Below are positions 5,807-5,946 of a stretch of 5,946 nucleotides of DNA, piece by piece. The notes beneath the pieces were generated by a model, which saw only the letters and a program-made list of their open reading frames with translations, ran no database searches and had not been told where the DNA came from. The stretch is from Candidatus Woesearchaeota archaeon (GTDB taxonomy: Archaea > Nanobdellota > Nanobdellia > Woesearchaeales > GW2011-AR15): positions 1-5,946 of the forward strand of contig JAFGSP010000196.1 in the NCBI GenBank assembly GCA_016934775.1, given 5' to 3'. A program made the position numbers and the translations under genes. Each line of letters begins with the position of its first letter. Within the stretch, counting starts at the first letter, position 1.

Positions 5807-5946
5807 TTACCCCATCTCTTCTTCTATCCTTAACAACTGGTTATACTTTGCAGTCCTCTCGCCTCTGCACGGCGCCCCGGATTTAATCTGCTTTGTTCCC
5901 AGCCCTACTACAAGATCAGCGATAAATGAGTCTTCTGTCTCTCCGG
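5807..5946 (-). CDS. eno: Enolase, C-terminal 45 residues (5' part beyond window edge)
   Basis: Enolase converts 2-phosphoglycerate to phosphoenolpyruvate in glycolysis and the reverse in gluconeogenesis. The visible tail has the family hallmarks in order: GETEDSFIADL, which follows the SHRS loop cut off by the window edge; VVGLGTKQIKSGAP, whose IKSGAP lysine is the substrate-binding lysine (K396 in yeast enolase); and RTAKYNQLLRIEEEMG just before the TAA stop. The tail ends where enolases normally end, so the 3' end is intact. Only about a tenth of the gene is visible. In many archaea eno lies near rpoN, rpoK and rps2; if so here, the rest of that cluster would lie to the right, but the window cannot show it. 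The gene is convergent with the unrecognised gene at 5259. Confidence 0.96.
   Translation of the reverse strand, partial: GETEDSFIADLVVGLGTKQIKSGAPCRGERTAKYNQLLRIEEEMG

Noticed and set aside
5683..5886. A 67-codon plus-strand frame across the end of the 174-residue gene and into enolase
   Set aside because: It overlaps one gene out of frame and runs antisense to the clear enolase C-terminus. It has no ribosome site of its own.

Overview
The window looks like a piece of an archaeal chromosome. The evidence is a euryarchaeal-type SMC protein, TATA boxes about 25 bases ahead of the expected transcription starts, one gene that appears to be transcribed without a leader, T-run terminators without strong hairpins, and arginine codons that are almost all AGA/AGG outside one gene. 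A small-genome DPANN-type archaeon (for example the Woesearchaeota/Pacearchaeota group) fits the style of the proteins, but that placement is an inference. No transposase, phage gene, CRISPR array, tRNA or rRNA is visible.

Layout from left to right. Bases 1-3483 on the minus strand hold nearly all of a chromosome-segregation SMC ATPase (1161 codons); only the last few codons and the stop lie beyond the left edge. A 198-base divergent promoter region (3484-3681) carries a TATA box for each direction and two related 11-bp palindromes. On the plus strand follow an unrecognised 161-residue acidic protein (3682-4167), a divergent ribose-5-phosphate isomerase A-like protein (4215-5054), a 204-base intergenic region with a structured promoter, and an unrecognised 174-residue protein (5259-5783). 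The right edge (5807-5946, minus strand) is the last 45 codons of enolase, convergent with the preceding gene.

The genes do not form one operon. Each plus-strand gene has its own TATA box, and smc and eno run on the other strand. smc serves chromosome folding and segregation. The RpiA-like protein and enolase belong to central sugar metabolism (pentose phosphate interconversion and lower glycolysis). The two unrecognised genes share an 11-base element at the same distance from their TATA boxes, which hints at common control. Nothing amounts to a clearly new multi-gene system. The points most worth a second look are the RpiA-like protein (large insert and altered phosphate-loop motif) and the promoter architecture of the two unrecognised genes.
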